Shown: positions 1-8,836 of the stretch, piece after piece | Layout: each line of letters begins with the position of its first letter | Position numbering within the stretch: the first letter of the stretch is position 1 | DNA from: 43-108 sp001915545 | Lineage (GTDB): Bacteria > Bacteroidota > Bacteroidia > Bacteroidales > Bacteroidaceae | NCBI GenBank assembly: GCA_902491215.1 | Contig: CABUGV010000044.1 | Coordinates: 1 to 24,937, forward strand | DNA length: 24,937 nt | Direction of reading: 5' to 3' | Translations under genes and position numbers: made by a program | Notes under the pieces: generated by a model | What the model saw: only the letters and a program-made list of their open reading frames with translations | Databases searched by the model: none | Told to the model about the DNA's origin: nothing

Positions 1-29
1 ACGGGCAACTATTTATCAATTTTTAAACC

Positions 30-48
30 GTCCCGATTTTAACGGGAC
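30..48. terminator. Short GC-rich stem-loop left of the regulator gene
   Basis: A perfect 6-bp stem (GTCCCG at 30-35 with CGGGAC at 43-48) encloses a 7-base AT-rich loop. It lies about 125 bases beyond the stop of the leftward regulator gene, so it could end that transcript, but no strong T-run follows on the minus strand. The stretch 49-172 holds nothing else I can support. Confidence 0.35.
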
Positions 49-172
49 ACTAGTGAATTCTTAAATAAAACAATACCACGGCCGGAACATACATGTACGG
101 CACACCCGAGGCTTGCACAAACAGTGCATGCCGACCATATTGTACATTTACAAATTATATAGAGCACTAAAC

Positions 173-3112
173 TTATTCACCGTCATTTCTGCCATCGTCA
201 GGCTTCTCGGCATCCGCGTCCGGCAATTTCTCCGGTTCCTCATCGGCGCCGTTCTGCACACCGGCTTTGATGCCGATACGTTCCATATACTCCGAAGGCG
301 TACAACCTTCCTGCGACTTGAACGTAGTGAAAAACGATGACTTTCTAAAACCGCACATTTCCGATACTGCGGTAATTGTATAGTTCTTATACTTAGGATC
401 TTGTATTCTGCTCTTGAATTCCTCCAACCTGTAGCTGTTTATGAATTCATGATAGCTTCTGTTGAGATACAGAGTGAAGAACTGCGACATGTTGGCACTC
501 GTCGACCCGATGGCCTTTGCCACTTCCGAAATCTTCAAATCCGGATTCAGGTAAGGTTTCTCGTGCTGCAGATAACGGCATAGAGAATAGAAAATTTTCT
601 CATAGTCCTTCTGCTCAAGCCTTGAACCCTTATATTTGTCCTTTGCTTCCTTCTCAGCCGTAAGCAGTTCAATGCGGCTGTTGAGCGACTCGTTGTCATA
701 CTTCAGCTTGGCAGCTTCCGCCCTCAGTGCCTCGGCCAGCTCGCGCTGTATGCGCTTCCGTTCCGTTTCAAGATAGTTGCGGCGCATCTTTATCTCCATG
801 TACTTTCTTATATATACAGAAAGGAAATATCCGATGACAATCAATGCCAATATGCCCAATATCATATATATGTCAGGATAAACCACGATGACATAATCAG
901 TACATACTGAATTCATCTCCGACGTGCGGATGTGCAGCACGTGCTCGCCCATCCACAATCCCGAGATATTCATCAGGTCGTCGTATCTCACCGGATGCCA
1001 CTCCTCCTCATCGTCAATCTTATATTCAAATATGTGGTCGCTCACCCTACTGTAGTCAAGCATCAATGGGTTGATAGACAAGTCCTCCGACCCGAACGCC
1101 CACGAGAGCTCAATTCTTTTCGTCTCAATGATGTCCATCAATTCGTCATACTCCAGCAATCGTCCGCCGACAGCCACCGAGTTCGGTATGATATGCTTCG
1201 TGCCCGTACCGACCACCTTCTTCTGCACATCTCTCGTGTCGGCATATATAAGTCCGTCGCTGCAGCCTATCCACACATAATTCTGGCTGTCCACGAAAAA
1301 CGAGCTGTTAGAATAGAAAAGGTTCGAATGAACACCGTCGGCATACGTGAAATGTATAAAATCCTTCCACTGCTTGTCGAACACAAACAAACCGTTGTCC
1401 GATGCCAACCAGTAGTTGCCCGCGCTGTCCTCCCTCACGAAACACATTTCGTTGGTAAACAGATTGTCGAGGTTTATCTGCGAAAATTCCTTTTCCGAAC
1501 CGTTGCTCTCAATGAGCATGCTCGACGAATATGCAAACACCGACTTCGAAGTCTGACTAGAGAAAAGCATCAGGTCGCGCCCCTTCTCGTAGAGGCCCTT
1601 CGGCAGGTCTACATGTCTGAACTTCTTCTTTCCCGTGTCATACACGCTGAGTCCCATTGACGAACCCACCCACACGTTTTCTCCACCGAAGAACACGAGG
1701 CTCGTCACGTAGCCGTCCATAAATCCCGCATTGGCGTTTGTAAAAGATCTGACAAGATGCTCGTTCTCATCGAGCACGAAGATACCCACATCCGTACATA
1801 CCCACAGATTGCCGTTTGGCGAGATGGCTATGTTGTTGCACTGCGCATGCTTCAGCTCGGGCACCTCGGCCACACGGCTGAAAGTGAGTGTCGCAGGGTC
1901 GAACACCGAGAAACCTCCGTCGAACGTCGAAATGTAGTACTTGCCGGCATATCTGCAGATGAAGAGAATTATGCTTCCGCCCACTTCCTGCTTGGAGAAA
2001 TACTTCACCATGTCGCGCCCCTCATCCACATAGTACAATCCGTTGCGCGTACCGATTACCTTTTCCTTGCCGTTGATGCAGAAACTTCTCACCTTTATGC
2101 CGGCCGTAGTGAAGTCCTTGAATGAATATGTCGAGAACACACCCTTGTCAGCATAGCTGTGTATCACACCTATCTTGTAGAAACCGAGAAAGTCGACATC
2201 GTTGTCGCTGTCGTGGTGGAAACAATACACTGAGTTGTCCTCCATCATCGGTTCCGTCTGCGTGGTGTAGCTCTTCGAAATCCTGTCGTCGTACACCGAT
2301 ATGACGTGCGCACCGCCACCGTCAGTTCCCACATATATATTGCCGTTGCTGTCGGCTTCCACCGACATGATGACGTTGCTTCCCACATCCATAAGCCTGT
2401 ACACGCTGTCGGCAATGATGTCATACTTGAGCAGACCTTCACTCGACGTACCAAGATAGATGAAGCGTCCCGACTTGGCGAGACAGCGCAGGCTTCCTAT
2501 CAGCGAACACCTGCGGGCAATATCTATGCGCTTGCCCCTGCGAGTCTTGCCCGAATAGATGAGAAGGTCGTTGGGCGTAACGATGTACAGGTCGCGTCCG
2601 TCGGCACAGATGTCGTTCACCTCCGTGTCTTCGTCCACGCCGAAAAGCTCCAGCGAGAAATCCTTATCCGAAGCCTTGCCTCCCAATCTGTAGAGCCCCT
2701 TCTCCGTACCGGCCAACAAACCGTTGTCGTACCTTATTATGGAGTTAACGCACATGTCTATGTCGCCGTAAACCCTTTTCAGGCTTCCGGTACCGAAATC
2801 AGGACGATAGAATCCGTCGCTCGTGCCGAGCACCACGCCCTTGGCATCCTCGGCTATGGAGTAAACTATGACACCGCTCGAATTATCGCCTGTCATGAAC
2901 TTGCGCGTCGATGCACCGTTGTACATGGTCGCTCCATTCGACGTACCGAACCAGTAGAAACCATGCACATCCTTGTATATCGAGAACACAGACTTACCGC
3001 TCAAACCGTTTTCCATCGTCAAACTGTTGAAAAGGGTCTGAGCACTGACCGCAACGACTGCGATCAAAGCCATCAGGACAGTATATATTCTTTTGCTTGT
3101 CATAGAAATCAT
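173..3112 (-). CDS. Membrane-anchored propeller sensor with AraC-type DNA-binding domain (SusR-like regulator)
   Basis: This 979-aa protein probably senses a glycan fragment in the periplasm and controls transcription directly. An N-terminal signal or anchor (about 5-24) ends in VSAQ. Then comes a long beta-propeller region with two-component-regulator-propeller repeats, the first reading NGLSGKSVFSIYKDVHGFYWFGTSNG. A Y_Y_Y-like Ig domain occupies about 690-745, a single transmembrane helix about 748-768, and a charged coiled coil about 770-830. A two-helix-turn-helix AraC domain occupies about 850-945, and residues 955-979 form an acidic tail. The layout is that of hybrid two-component regulators without histidine kinase, phosphoacceptor or receiver domains, as in SusR. 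The first ATG is used; Met4 is equally possible. It lies 35 bases after the GH97 gene with no visible promoter between, so the two are probably cotranscribed, and GH97 or the divergent lyase-like gene is a likely target. Confidence 0.88.
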   Translation of the reverse strand: MISMTSKRIYTVLMALIAVVAVSAQTLFNSLTMENGLSGKSVFSIYKDVHGFYWFGTSNGATMYNGASTRKFMTGDNSSGVIVYSIAEDAKGVVLGTSDGFYRPDFGTGSLKRVYGDIDMCVNSIIRYDNGLLAGTEKGLYRLGGKASDKDFSLELFGVDEDTEVNDICADGRDLYIVTPNDLLIYSGKTRRGKRIDIARRCSLIGSLRCLAKSGRFIYLGTSSEGLLKYDIIADSVYRLMDVGSNVIMSVEADSNGNIYVGTDGGGAHVISVYDDRISKSYTTQTEPMMEDNSVYCFHHDSDNDVDFLGFYKIGVIHSYADKGVFSTYSFKDFTTAGIKVRSFCINGKEKVIGTRNGLYYVDEGRDMVKYFSKQEVGGSIILFICRYAGKYYISTFDGGFSVFDPATLTFSRVAEVPELKHAQCNNIAISPNGNLWVCTDVGIFVLDENEHLVRSFTNANAGFMDGYVTSLVFFGGENVWVGSSMGLSVYDTGKKKFRHVDLPKGLYEKGRDLMLFSSQTSKSVFAYSSSMLIESNGSEKEFSQINLDNLFTNEMCFVREDSAGNYWLASDNGLFVFDKQWKDFIHFTYADGVHSNLFYSNSSFFVDSQNYVWIGCSDGLIYADTRDVQKKVVGTGTKHIIPNSVAVGGRLLEYDELMDIIETKRIELSWAFGSEDLSINPLMLDYSRVSDHIFEYKIDDEEEWHPVRYDDLMNISGLWMGEHVLHIRTSEMNSVCTDYVIVVYPDIYMILGILALIVIGYFLSVYIRKYMEIKMRRNYLETERKRIQRELAEALRAEAAKLKYDNESLNSRIELLTAEKEAKDKYKGSRLEQKDYEKIFYSLCRYLQHEKPYLNPDLKISEVAKAIGSTSANMSQFFTLYLNRSYHEFINSYRLEEFKSRIQDPKYKNYTITAVSEMCGFRKSSFFTTFKSQEGCTPSEYMERIGIKAGVQNGADEEPEKLPDADAEKPDDGRNDGE

Positions 3113-3147
3113 TCCATTATTATCGGCAGGTCACCGACCTGCGGTTA

Positions 3148-5088
3148 TCACAATTCCACAAATTCGACAGCCGCGCCTCCGCTTTTGCACAGATCAAACG
3201 AGAGTTCGTCTCCGCCCTTCACCTTCCGCTCCGAGCGCGCCACCTTTGTGCGTGTGTCGAGCGCCATGTCGTCATTGTATATTATAGCCTTGTACCGGCG
3301 TCCCTTCTCGAGAAAGTCGGTCTTGATTTTCACTTTGCGAGCGTCCAATCCGTTCAATATTCCCATGAACCACTTCTCGCCGCTCCTTCTTGCCACAGCG
3401 GCAAACTTGCCAGGTTCGCCGTCGACGAAATGCGTGTCGTCCCAAACCGTAGGCACATTCTTCCAGAACTCCAATTCCTTCTCGCCCTTGTAGCTCGAAG
3501 GGCCGTCATACCAGAACATGAACTGCAGAGGACTGTAGTACACAACGGCCATTGCCAGCTGATGCGCACGTGTTGTCTTTATCCTGTTGTTGAAATAGCA
3601 CAGTGTATAGTCGGCCGCACCTGCCAGGAAACGCGTATACGGCAAAATCGTGTTGTGTTCGGCATCCGGCATGCACTCGTTTCCATGAATGCCCTCCTGC
3701 GTCATCAGATTCGGATACGTCCGGCTGAAGCCCGTAGGACGGTACTCGTCGTGAATGTCCACCATGATTCCGTAGCGTGCACACTTCTTAACTGCCTCAT
3801 GCAGCCAGCGCGTCCAGTACTGGTTGCCCACCTGTACGAAACCGAACTTGAGGCCCTTAACGCCCCATTCCTTATATATAGGCAGTATCGAATCCAACTG
3901 CTGGCTGAGCGCCCTCTGGTTCACGTAGAGAATCACGCCGATGCCCTTCTTCTGTCCGTACTCGCAGATGGCCTTCATGTCGATGTCCTTGTTCTCGGCC
4001 ACACGGCTTGCGTCCGATTCCACAAGAAACTCCTTGCCGTACCAGCCGGCATCGAACTCAATGTATTGGAGCCCTCTCTCCGCGGCAAAGTCTATTCCTG
4101 ACATGCCGTCCTTCTGGCTCAATCCGCATCTGAACACCTTTCCCGGACGTATCCACGACACGTCCTCCAGCTCCGTCGGCGGATTGAGGTTCAGCATAAT
4201 GTCGTTGCCGTTGGCCAGTTCCGAAGCCGTGCGTCCCACGCGTATCACCCTCCACGGCATGGCGTAGGGCGTAATCACGTCGGCCACCGAGTACATGCTC
4301 GTCTTCAGCGTATTCTTCTTCTCCGGATGGAGCACGAACTTAGTCCTGACGAAATCCACCATGCACGCCTCCGCCAGAGCCACATACATACCGTTCTTCA
4401 GCTTCATCGTCAACGGGCGTTCGCACTCGCCAGGCCATCCGCTCAGCGGAAGAAGCTTGAACGGGGCCTGAGCCCACTGCTCGTAGAAAGCCATTGTTCC
4501 CTCCGGCATGGCAAACGATGTCTCCTCGTCCACCAGATGCAGGAACAACCCATTGGTCGTCTCCGGAAACTCATATCTGAAAGCCACACCTTCATTATAT
4601 ACTCTCACGTCGATGTTCATGAAGTACGATTTCAGACGGCTGTAGCTACTGTTGTCAATCGAGTCGGTACCTTTTATGAAGGAAAGCTTCATGGCGTTGC
4701 AGCAATCCCTCACCTCGGCGCGTTCGCCGTATACCGGCTTCCACACAGTGTCGGTCTTCGAGTAGCTGACAGACTTGTAGTGCATGTCGTCGCACCATCG
4801 GCTGCACGTATCGAGCGCGATGCCCATAGCATTCTCCATTATCTCGTTGTCGACCTCCACGCCGAGTTTCGAATCCTCTACAACCCGCACACCCATGTAG
4901 TCGACCGTATATGTCATAGTCCTCACACCCGCACCGTCGGACGTCTGCCGGAAAGTGAAGACCAGATTTCCGTCGGGCGACGAAACGGACTTCTTGACAA
5001 TATCCCTGGCGGCCACGTCGGCAGCAACAGCAAAGATGAACATGCAGATGCTCAAAATACGCAAAGTGAATCTGTAAGTGCTATTCAT
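3148..5088 (-). CDS. Glycoside hydrolase family 97 protein
   Basis: This 646-aa secreted glycosidase belongs to the family of SusB (alpha-glucosidase) and Bacteroides alpha-galactosidases. A signal peptide covers about 1-27 (hydrophobic ILSICMFIFAVAADVAA). The N-terminal beta-sandwich begins with the family-typical VSSPDGNLVFTF. The (beta/alpha)8 barrel carries GLQYIEFDAGWYGKEF (339-354), WGVKGLKFGF (408-417), HDEYRPTG (446-453), RTYPN (456-460) and EGIHGNE (465-471). The C-terminal domain starts near 560. Length is normal for GH97. The barrel strand that reads K-x-D-F in retaining members reads K-F-G-F here, so this is not the retaining alpha-galactosidase type as I recall it, and E448, E465 and E471 are candidate catalytic acids. 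The substrate cannot be deduced. It is first in the operon with the regulator and has a good promoter at 5151-5182. Confidence 0.9.
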   Translation of the reverse strand: MNSTYRFTLRILSICMFIFAVAADVAARDIVKKSVSSPDGNLVFTFRQTSDGAGVRTMTYTVDYMGVRVVEDSKLGVEVDNEIMENAMGIALDTCSRWCDDMHYKSVSYSKTDTVWKPVYGERAEVRDCCNAMKLSFIKGTDSIDNSSYSRLKSYFMNIDVRVYNEGVAFRYEFPETTNGLFLHLVDEETSFAMPEGTMAFYEQWAQAPFKLLPLSGWPGECERPLTMKLKNGMYVALAEACMVDFVRTKFVLHPEKKNTLKTSMYSVADVITPYAMPWRVIRVGRTASELANGNDIMLNLNPPTELEDVSWIRPGKVFRCGLSQKDGMSGIDFAAERGLQYIEFDAGWYGKEFLVESDASRVAENKDIDMKAICEYGQKKGIGVILYVNQRALSQQLDSILPIYKEWGVKGLKFGFVQVGNQYWTRWLHEAVKKCARYGIMVDIHDEYRPTGFSRTYPNLMTQEGIHGNECMPDAEHNTILPYTRFLAGAADYTLCYFNNRIKTTRAHQLAMAVVYYSPLQFMFWYDGPSSYKGEKELEFWKNVPTVWDDTHFVDGEPGKFAAVARRSGEKWFMGILNGLDARKVKIKTDFLEKGRRYKAIIYNDDMALDTRTKVARSERKVKGGDELSFDLCKSGGAAVEFVEL

Positions 5089-5150
5089 ATCATATTAGAG
5101 TTTTCTTGTTATGTCTATATCCAAATTTGCTGATGCCATTTAAGACGTGA

Positions 5151-5182
5151 CAAAAATATACAAAAAAATCTTACGTTTCAAA
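5151..5182 (-). promoter_or_regulatory. Bacteroidales promoter of the GH97-regulator operon
   Basis: On the minus strand TTTG (5182-5179) is followed after exactly 20 bases by TATTTTTG (5158-5151). This matches the Bacteroides consensus TTTG-N19-21-TAnnTTTG at every fixed position. The start site would fall near 5144, giving a leader of about 56 bases with no Shine-Dalgarno sequence, which is usual for the phylum. Confidence 0.7.
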
Positions 5183-5297
5183 CGCAAACAGCTTATTAGG
5201 CCCTTATAAAGGAGTTTGAATGTCCGATAAAATTATTTTGGAGTAAACACACGCCCTCAAGCCCCTCTGCAGTCTCTCTGCGCAAGCCGAAAAATCA

Positions 5298-5305
5298 TAT
5301 CTTTG
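5298..5305 (+). promoter_or_regulatory. -7 element for the heparinase-like gene
   Basis: TATCTTTG fits the TAnnTTTG consensus and would start transcription near 5312, about 58 bases before the ATG. The -33 position is poor: TCTG (5277-5280) at 17-base spacing is the nearest thing, so an activator such as the neighbouring AraC-type regulator may be needed. This is inference. Confidence 0.45.
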
Positions 5306-5369
5306 CAAAAACCTTACGCCGGAAGACATATATTGAAACAATGAAAACCTTATAAAATCAAAAATCATT

Positions 5370-7700
5370 ATGAAAAAAATCCTTACTGCAGTACTGCTCA
5401 TCGCAACACTCGTATCTGCAAGCGCACAGACACAGAAGAGGCCGTACCTGCTCATGACCGAAGCGAGAACCGAAGCGGCAAAGCAAAGGCTCAAGAACGA
5501 CCAGATGCTCAACGACGCCTGGAAAAACATCAGGGAGTTTGCCGACAAGAACATAAAGTCGAACGACATCAACAAGCTCGAGCATCTCTCGCTCGCCTAC
5601 CTCATGACCGGCGACGACAAATACGGCGACGCCGTCAAGCGCATACTCATCAATGCATCCAAGGGACGTTCATGGGGCAACAGCGAAATGATGGCGCGCC
5701 ATCCGCGCTGGAACTCGGAACTCCAGCTGGCCAACAAGGCCTACCTCTGCGCCATCGGCTACGACGCCGTGCGCGACCGCTTCACCGCCTCCGAACGCAA
5801 GGACTTCATAGACGGCATGTACCGTCTTGCGCTCAACCCGCTCCTCGGCGACTGGCTCTCCGAACCGACGCGCATACACACCCTCAACTCCATGGGACAC
5901 AACTGGTGGACCTCGTGCGCATGCATGGGCGGACTCCTTGCGCTCTCACTCGCACAGGACGACGACCAGGCACGCCGACTATCCGAAAGCATGATGGAGC
6001 ACCTGCCCGAATGGTTTGCCTTCGCAGGCGACGCCGTGCAGAACAAACCGCGCACATTCGACCGCGCAGGCGGAATGTACGAGAGTCTCAACTATGCCAA
6101 CTTCGGCATCTACGAGGCACTGCTCTTCCTCAACGCATGGAAAAATGCACATCCGGGCAAGGCTGTAGAAAAGATTCCGCAGCTCGACAACCTCTCCGAC
6201 TACCTCATCGGTGTGTGCTATCCGCGCCCCGACTCGCTCTACAACATCAACTTCGGCGACTCGCACAAGCACATCACAGCAAGCCGATGCGCCGCAATGC
6301 TCTACGCCTACGGATATGAAGACAACGACCTCGTGTGGTATCTCACCAAGGAACAGCCGCACCAGCACCGCGAAGGACTCTACATGGACATGCCTCTCGG
6401 ATTCCTCTACATGCCCGACTTCAAGCTCGCTCCACGCCTGCCGCACAAGCCGACGTCGATGTTTTTCAAAGACTTCGGATGGACAACCATGAGAAACTCA
6501 TGGGAGGACAACTCCACAATGCTTGCTGTCAAGTGCGGACACACATGGAACCACGCGCATGCCGACGCTTCCTCACTCATACTCTTCCACAAGGGAGTGG
6601 ACATAATTAAGGATGCAGGCAACTGCGGTTATTCAAAAAAGGAATACAGAAACTACTTCTTCCAGAGCGAAGCGCACAACGTGGTGCTCTTCAACGGTAA
6701 GGGACAGTCGAGACAGCAGCAGTACAGCGGCAGCATGCTCGACGGAAAAATCACCGACATGCTCGATGCAGGAAACATCAAGTTCGCCATGGCAAATGCC
6801 ACAGGACCATACTCCGACAGCTTCTCACGCTACTTCAGGAGCTACCTCTGGCTCGACAACGTTGTATACGTCATCGACGACATACGCTCGCACCAGCCGG
6901 GCAAGTTCACATGGGTTTGGCATCCAAACGGAACCGTCAGGAAAAACGGTGCAGACATCAACATCACCAACGGTCAGTCGGCCGTGACCATCCGACCTCT
7001 CTACCCGCGCATGATGGCACTCTCCGACTTCGTTCACGACTACCCGAACGACCTCTACTGGGATATCGTTGAAGGACCTACCGAGGATCTCAAGGGTACC
7101 GAACAGTACTGGAAAATCAACCTGCCAGAAACAACCGACAGGATCAAGGGACTCACGGCCATCATACTCAAAGACAGCGTCGACCAGAAGACAATGCCTG
7201 TCATGGAACGGCGTGCCGGCAACGACTGGATAGGACTCAGAGTAAAATATCAGGGAAAGACAACCGACATCTACATCAACCAGCTGGCCGACGGAAGCCT
7301 CATGCACATGAATTCATGGATTGCCATGGACGGATGGCTCACCGATGCGTACCTCACCGTAATAAAATACGACGAAAACGGCTCGCCGGAAAACCCGTCG
7401 GAAGTATTCATGTACTACGGAAGCGCACTGCGCAAGCGAAGCGCATCCGACAACTCGCTCGAAGTAAAGGTCAACGAGAACGACGAAGTCTACTTCAGCT
7501 CCCTTTCCAAGCTCAACTTCATTCAGAAGAACGGCAAGAAAGGAACTAGCATCTACGTCAACGGGCAACCGTACATCAATGCCGAATTCCGATGCACCTC
7601 ACCGACAGAAACCGTAGAAGCAAACGGCAAGAACGTGAAACCGCTCAAGGCTGGAAAGAATCTGATAAAGGTGAAGCTTAACGATACAGTTACAAAATAG
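5370..7700 (+). CDS. Secreted heparinase II/III-family protein (putative polysaccharide lyase)
   Basis: This 776-aa protein has the layout of alginate/heparin-type lyases, which cleave uronic-acid glycans by beta-elimination. A signal peptide covers residues 1-20 (MKKILTAVLLIATLVSASAQ). An alpha/alpha toroid spans about 40-350 and includes GHNWW (176-180), GGMYESLNY (234-242) and NFGDSHK (294-300). The heparinase II/III beta-sandwich starts near 370 and includes WNHAHADASSLILFHKG (393-409), DAGNCGYSKKEY (415-426) and SEAHNVVLFNG (433-443). N178, Y237, H395, H397, D399 and H436 are candidate active-site or metal residues by analogy with heparinase II and PL15/PL17/PL21. The PL family and substrate cannot be assigned by eye. 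It is divergent from the GH97-regulator operon, which suggests shared control. An inverted repeat lies just after the stop codon. Confidence 0.85.
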   Translation: MKKILTAVLLIATLVSASAQTQKRPYLLMTEARTEAAKQRLKNDQMLNDAWKNIREFADKNIKSNDINKLEHLSLAYLMTGDDKYGDAVKRILINASKGRSWGNSEMMARHPRWNSELQLANKAYLCAIGYDAVRDRFTASERKDFIDGMYRLALNPLLGDWLSEPTRIHTLNSMGHNWWTSCACMGGLLALSLAQDDDQARRLSESMMEHLPEWFAFAGDAVQNKPRTFDRAGGMYESLNYANFGIYEALLFLNAWKNAHPGKAVEKIPQLDNLSDYLIGVCYPRPDSLYNINFGDSHKHITASRCAAMLYAYGYEDNDLVWYLTKEQPHQHREGLYMDMPLGFLYMPDFKLAPRLPHKPTSMFFKDFGWTTMRNSWEDNSTMLAVKCGHTWNHAHADASSLILFHKGVDIIKDAGNCGYSKKEYRNYFFQSEAHNVVLFNGKGQSRQQQYSGSMLDGKITDMLDAGNIKFAMANATGPYSDSFSRYFRSYLWLDNVVYVIDDIRSHQPGKFTWVWHPNGTVRKNGADINITNGQSAVTIRPLYPRMMALSDFVHDYPNDLYWDIVEGPTEDLKGTEQYWKINLPETTDRIKGLTAIILKDSVDQKTMPVMERRAGNDWIGLRVKYQGKTTDIYINQLADGSLMHMNSWIAMDGWLTDAYLTVIKYDENGSPENPSEVFMYYGSALRKRSASDNSLEVKVNENDEVYFSSLSKLNFIQKNGKKGTSIYVNGQPYINAEFRCTSPTETVEANGKNVKPLKAGKNLIKVKLNDTVTK

Positions 7701-7701
7701 A

Positions 7702-7757
7702 ACTTGCAAAATTCAGGTGAAATGGGACATACCTCATTTCACCTGAATTTTGCAAGT
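7702..7757. terminator. Perfect 23-bp inverted repeat after the heparinase-like gene
   Basis: Arms at 7702-7724 and 7735-7757 are exact reverse complements over 23 bases. A further G-U and G-C pair bring the stem to 25 bp around a 6-base loop (7727-7732). It begins two bases after the stop codon. No T-run follows, so as an intrinsic terminator it is atypical. It would still block readthrough, protect the mRNA 3' end, or act as a folded DNA element. Confidence 0.6.
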
Positions 7758-7916
7758 AATGTACTTTAGAATAGTTTATGCAAATCAAAAAATCATGAAA
7801 GGGGAAAAATCAATATTTCCTTTTCTTTCAATAATATATTAATAAAACTGTATACCTGTAACTTATATATAGGATAAACAATAGACACTATCTACTCATA
7901 ACTTGGGGTTCCGATA

Positions 7917-8450
7917 TTACTCATCAACAACAATTCCGGGTATAGAGCTTATACGCGTAAGAATAACTTCCGTTGAAGATGAAAAATTTTCACCAAAATC
8001 TGTCCATGTAGAATGATCTGTCAATTTTATTGTATTTTCAGTAACAGAAACTATTTGATATCCATCCCAACCATCATTGGTAGAGGTAATTCTTTGAGAG
8101 CCGAAAAAAGTTGTATGACGACTCTGCTTTTTCCACATCATGATATTGTCTGAAGTGAAACCTTGCGATTCATATATATCTGCTGGAAACCTATCTGTTT
8201 CATCAGCAGATTTAATGTCAAAAATATTGCAATAGATATAATCCTTATTTCGCGTAAACTCCAAATCATACGTATATTCACCCTGTACCAATATTTTATC
8301 TTGCGTAAGATTGTAATTTACAAACTTATAAGAAGTCACCATCCACAATCCTTGTTTGCTGTATTCTGAATTCTCGTCATCAGAGCAAGAAATAAAAGTC
8401 AACGCCAATATACAAGCTGACATTGACAGTAAAAAAATTTTCTTAATCAT
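7917..8450 (-). CDS. Hypothetical lipoprotein, AT-rich
   Basis: This 177-aa protein has a lipoprotein signal peptide (KKIFLLSMSACILALTFISC) with the lipid-modified Cys at position 22. The following SDDE is an acidic stretch typical of the Bacteroidota surface-lipoprotein export signal, so the protein may be displayed outside the outer membrane. The mature part is rich in beta-strand patterns (GLWMVTSYKFVNYN, GYQIVSVTENTIKLTDHS) and resembles small lipocalin-like or DUF-type beta-barrel lipoproteins, but I do not recognise the family. Base composition is visibly more AT-rich than the glycosidase genes to the left, which suggests a separate origin. It is a single gene with its own promoter at 8535-8566. 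The 160 bases between it and the upstream inverted repeat are AT-rich, with a weak purine/pyrimidine hairpin near 7798-7828 that could end this transcript. Confidence 0.75.
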   Translation of the reverse strand: MIKKIFLLSMSACILALTFISCSDDENSEYSKQGLWMVTSYKFVNYNLTQDKILVQGEYTYDLEFTRNKDYIYCNIFDIKSADETDRFPADIYESQGFTSDNIMMWKKQSRHTTFFGSQRITSTNDGWDGYQIVSVTENTIKLTDHSTWTDFGENFSSSTEVILTRISSIPGIVVDE

Positions 8451-8534
8451 AGCCTTATTTATTTTTTGATTGAATTCTTCATATATTATATTTAAGACCC
8501 AGCTAAAAAGTTAGACCCACTTCTTTACAAGGCG

Positions 8535-8566
8535 CAAATATAGAATTCTTTATTTTATTAAACAAT
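8535..8566 (-). promoter_or_regulatory. Promoter of the AT-rich lipoprotein gene
   Basis: On the minus strand ATTG (8566-8563) is followed after 20 bases by TATATTTG (8542-8535), a full match to the -7 consensus and a three-of-four match at -33. The leader would be about 78 bases. Confidence 0.6.
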
Positions 8567-8836
8567 TAATAAAAACTTTATGTTCCTAACAGCCCTTCAA
8601 TAGCAACAAACATTTTGGGACAATTACAATGAAATAAAACATTCGCTCAAAATTATGTAAAGCTATAAAATGCCAAGACACACCAACTATTCTCCACAGC
8701 TATGTAAAAAACACGAGCGCTTAAAAACATAATTGTAGGCCCTCAGAAATTTTATTACGAGGGCTCATAGCTCTGAAAATAGACCTGCAAATATAGATAT
8801 ATAGATACATGATGCAGTCTGCTCATAGTATACGGC
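8567..8836. other. AT-rich intergenic stretch with no supported gene
   Basis: With 8451-8566, this makes about 385 bases between the lipoprotein gene and the end of the next leftward gene. I see no credible ORF, repeat or RNA signature here, only AT-rich sequence. Confidence 0.5.

Noticed and set aside
932..1660. Long plus-strand frame opposite the sensor regulator
   Set aside because: It is the antisense shadow of the propeller protein. The translation is His/Val/Arg-rich with no domain, and the minus strand has clear motifs.
2306..3493. 395-aa plus-strand frame
   Set aside because: It spans two real minus-strand genes and their junction and is low-complexity in character, so it is a shadow.
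4327..5133. 268-aa plus-strand frame opposite GH97
   Set aside because: It is a shadow of the GH97 gene, with no recognisable domain and no promoter.
5672..6319. 215-aa frame inside the lyase-like gene
   Set aside because: It is an out-of-frame shadow, Arg/His/Gln-rich, fully inside a motif-bearing gene on the same strand.
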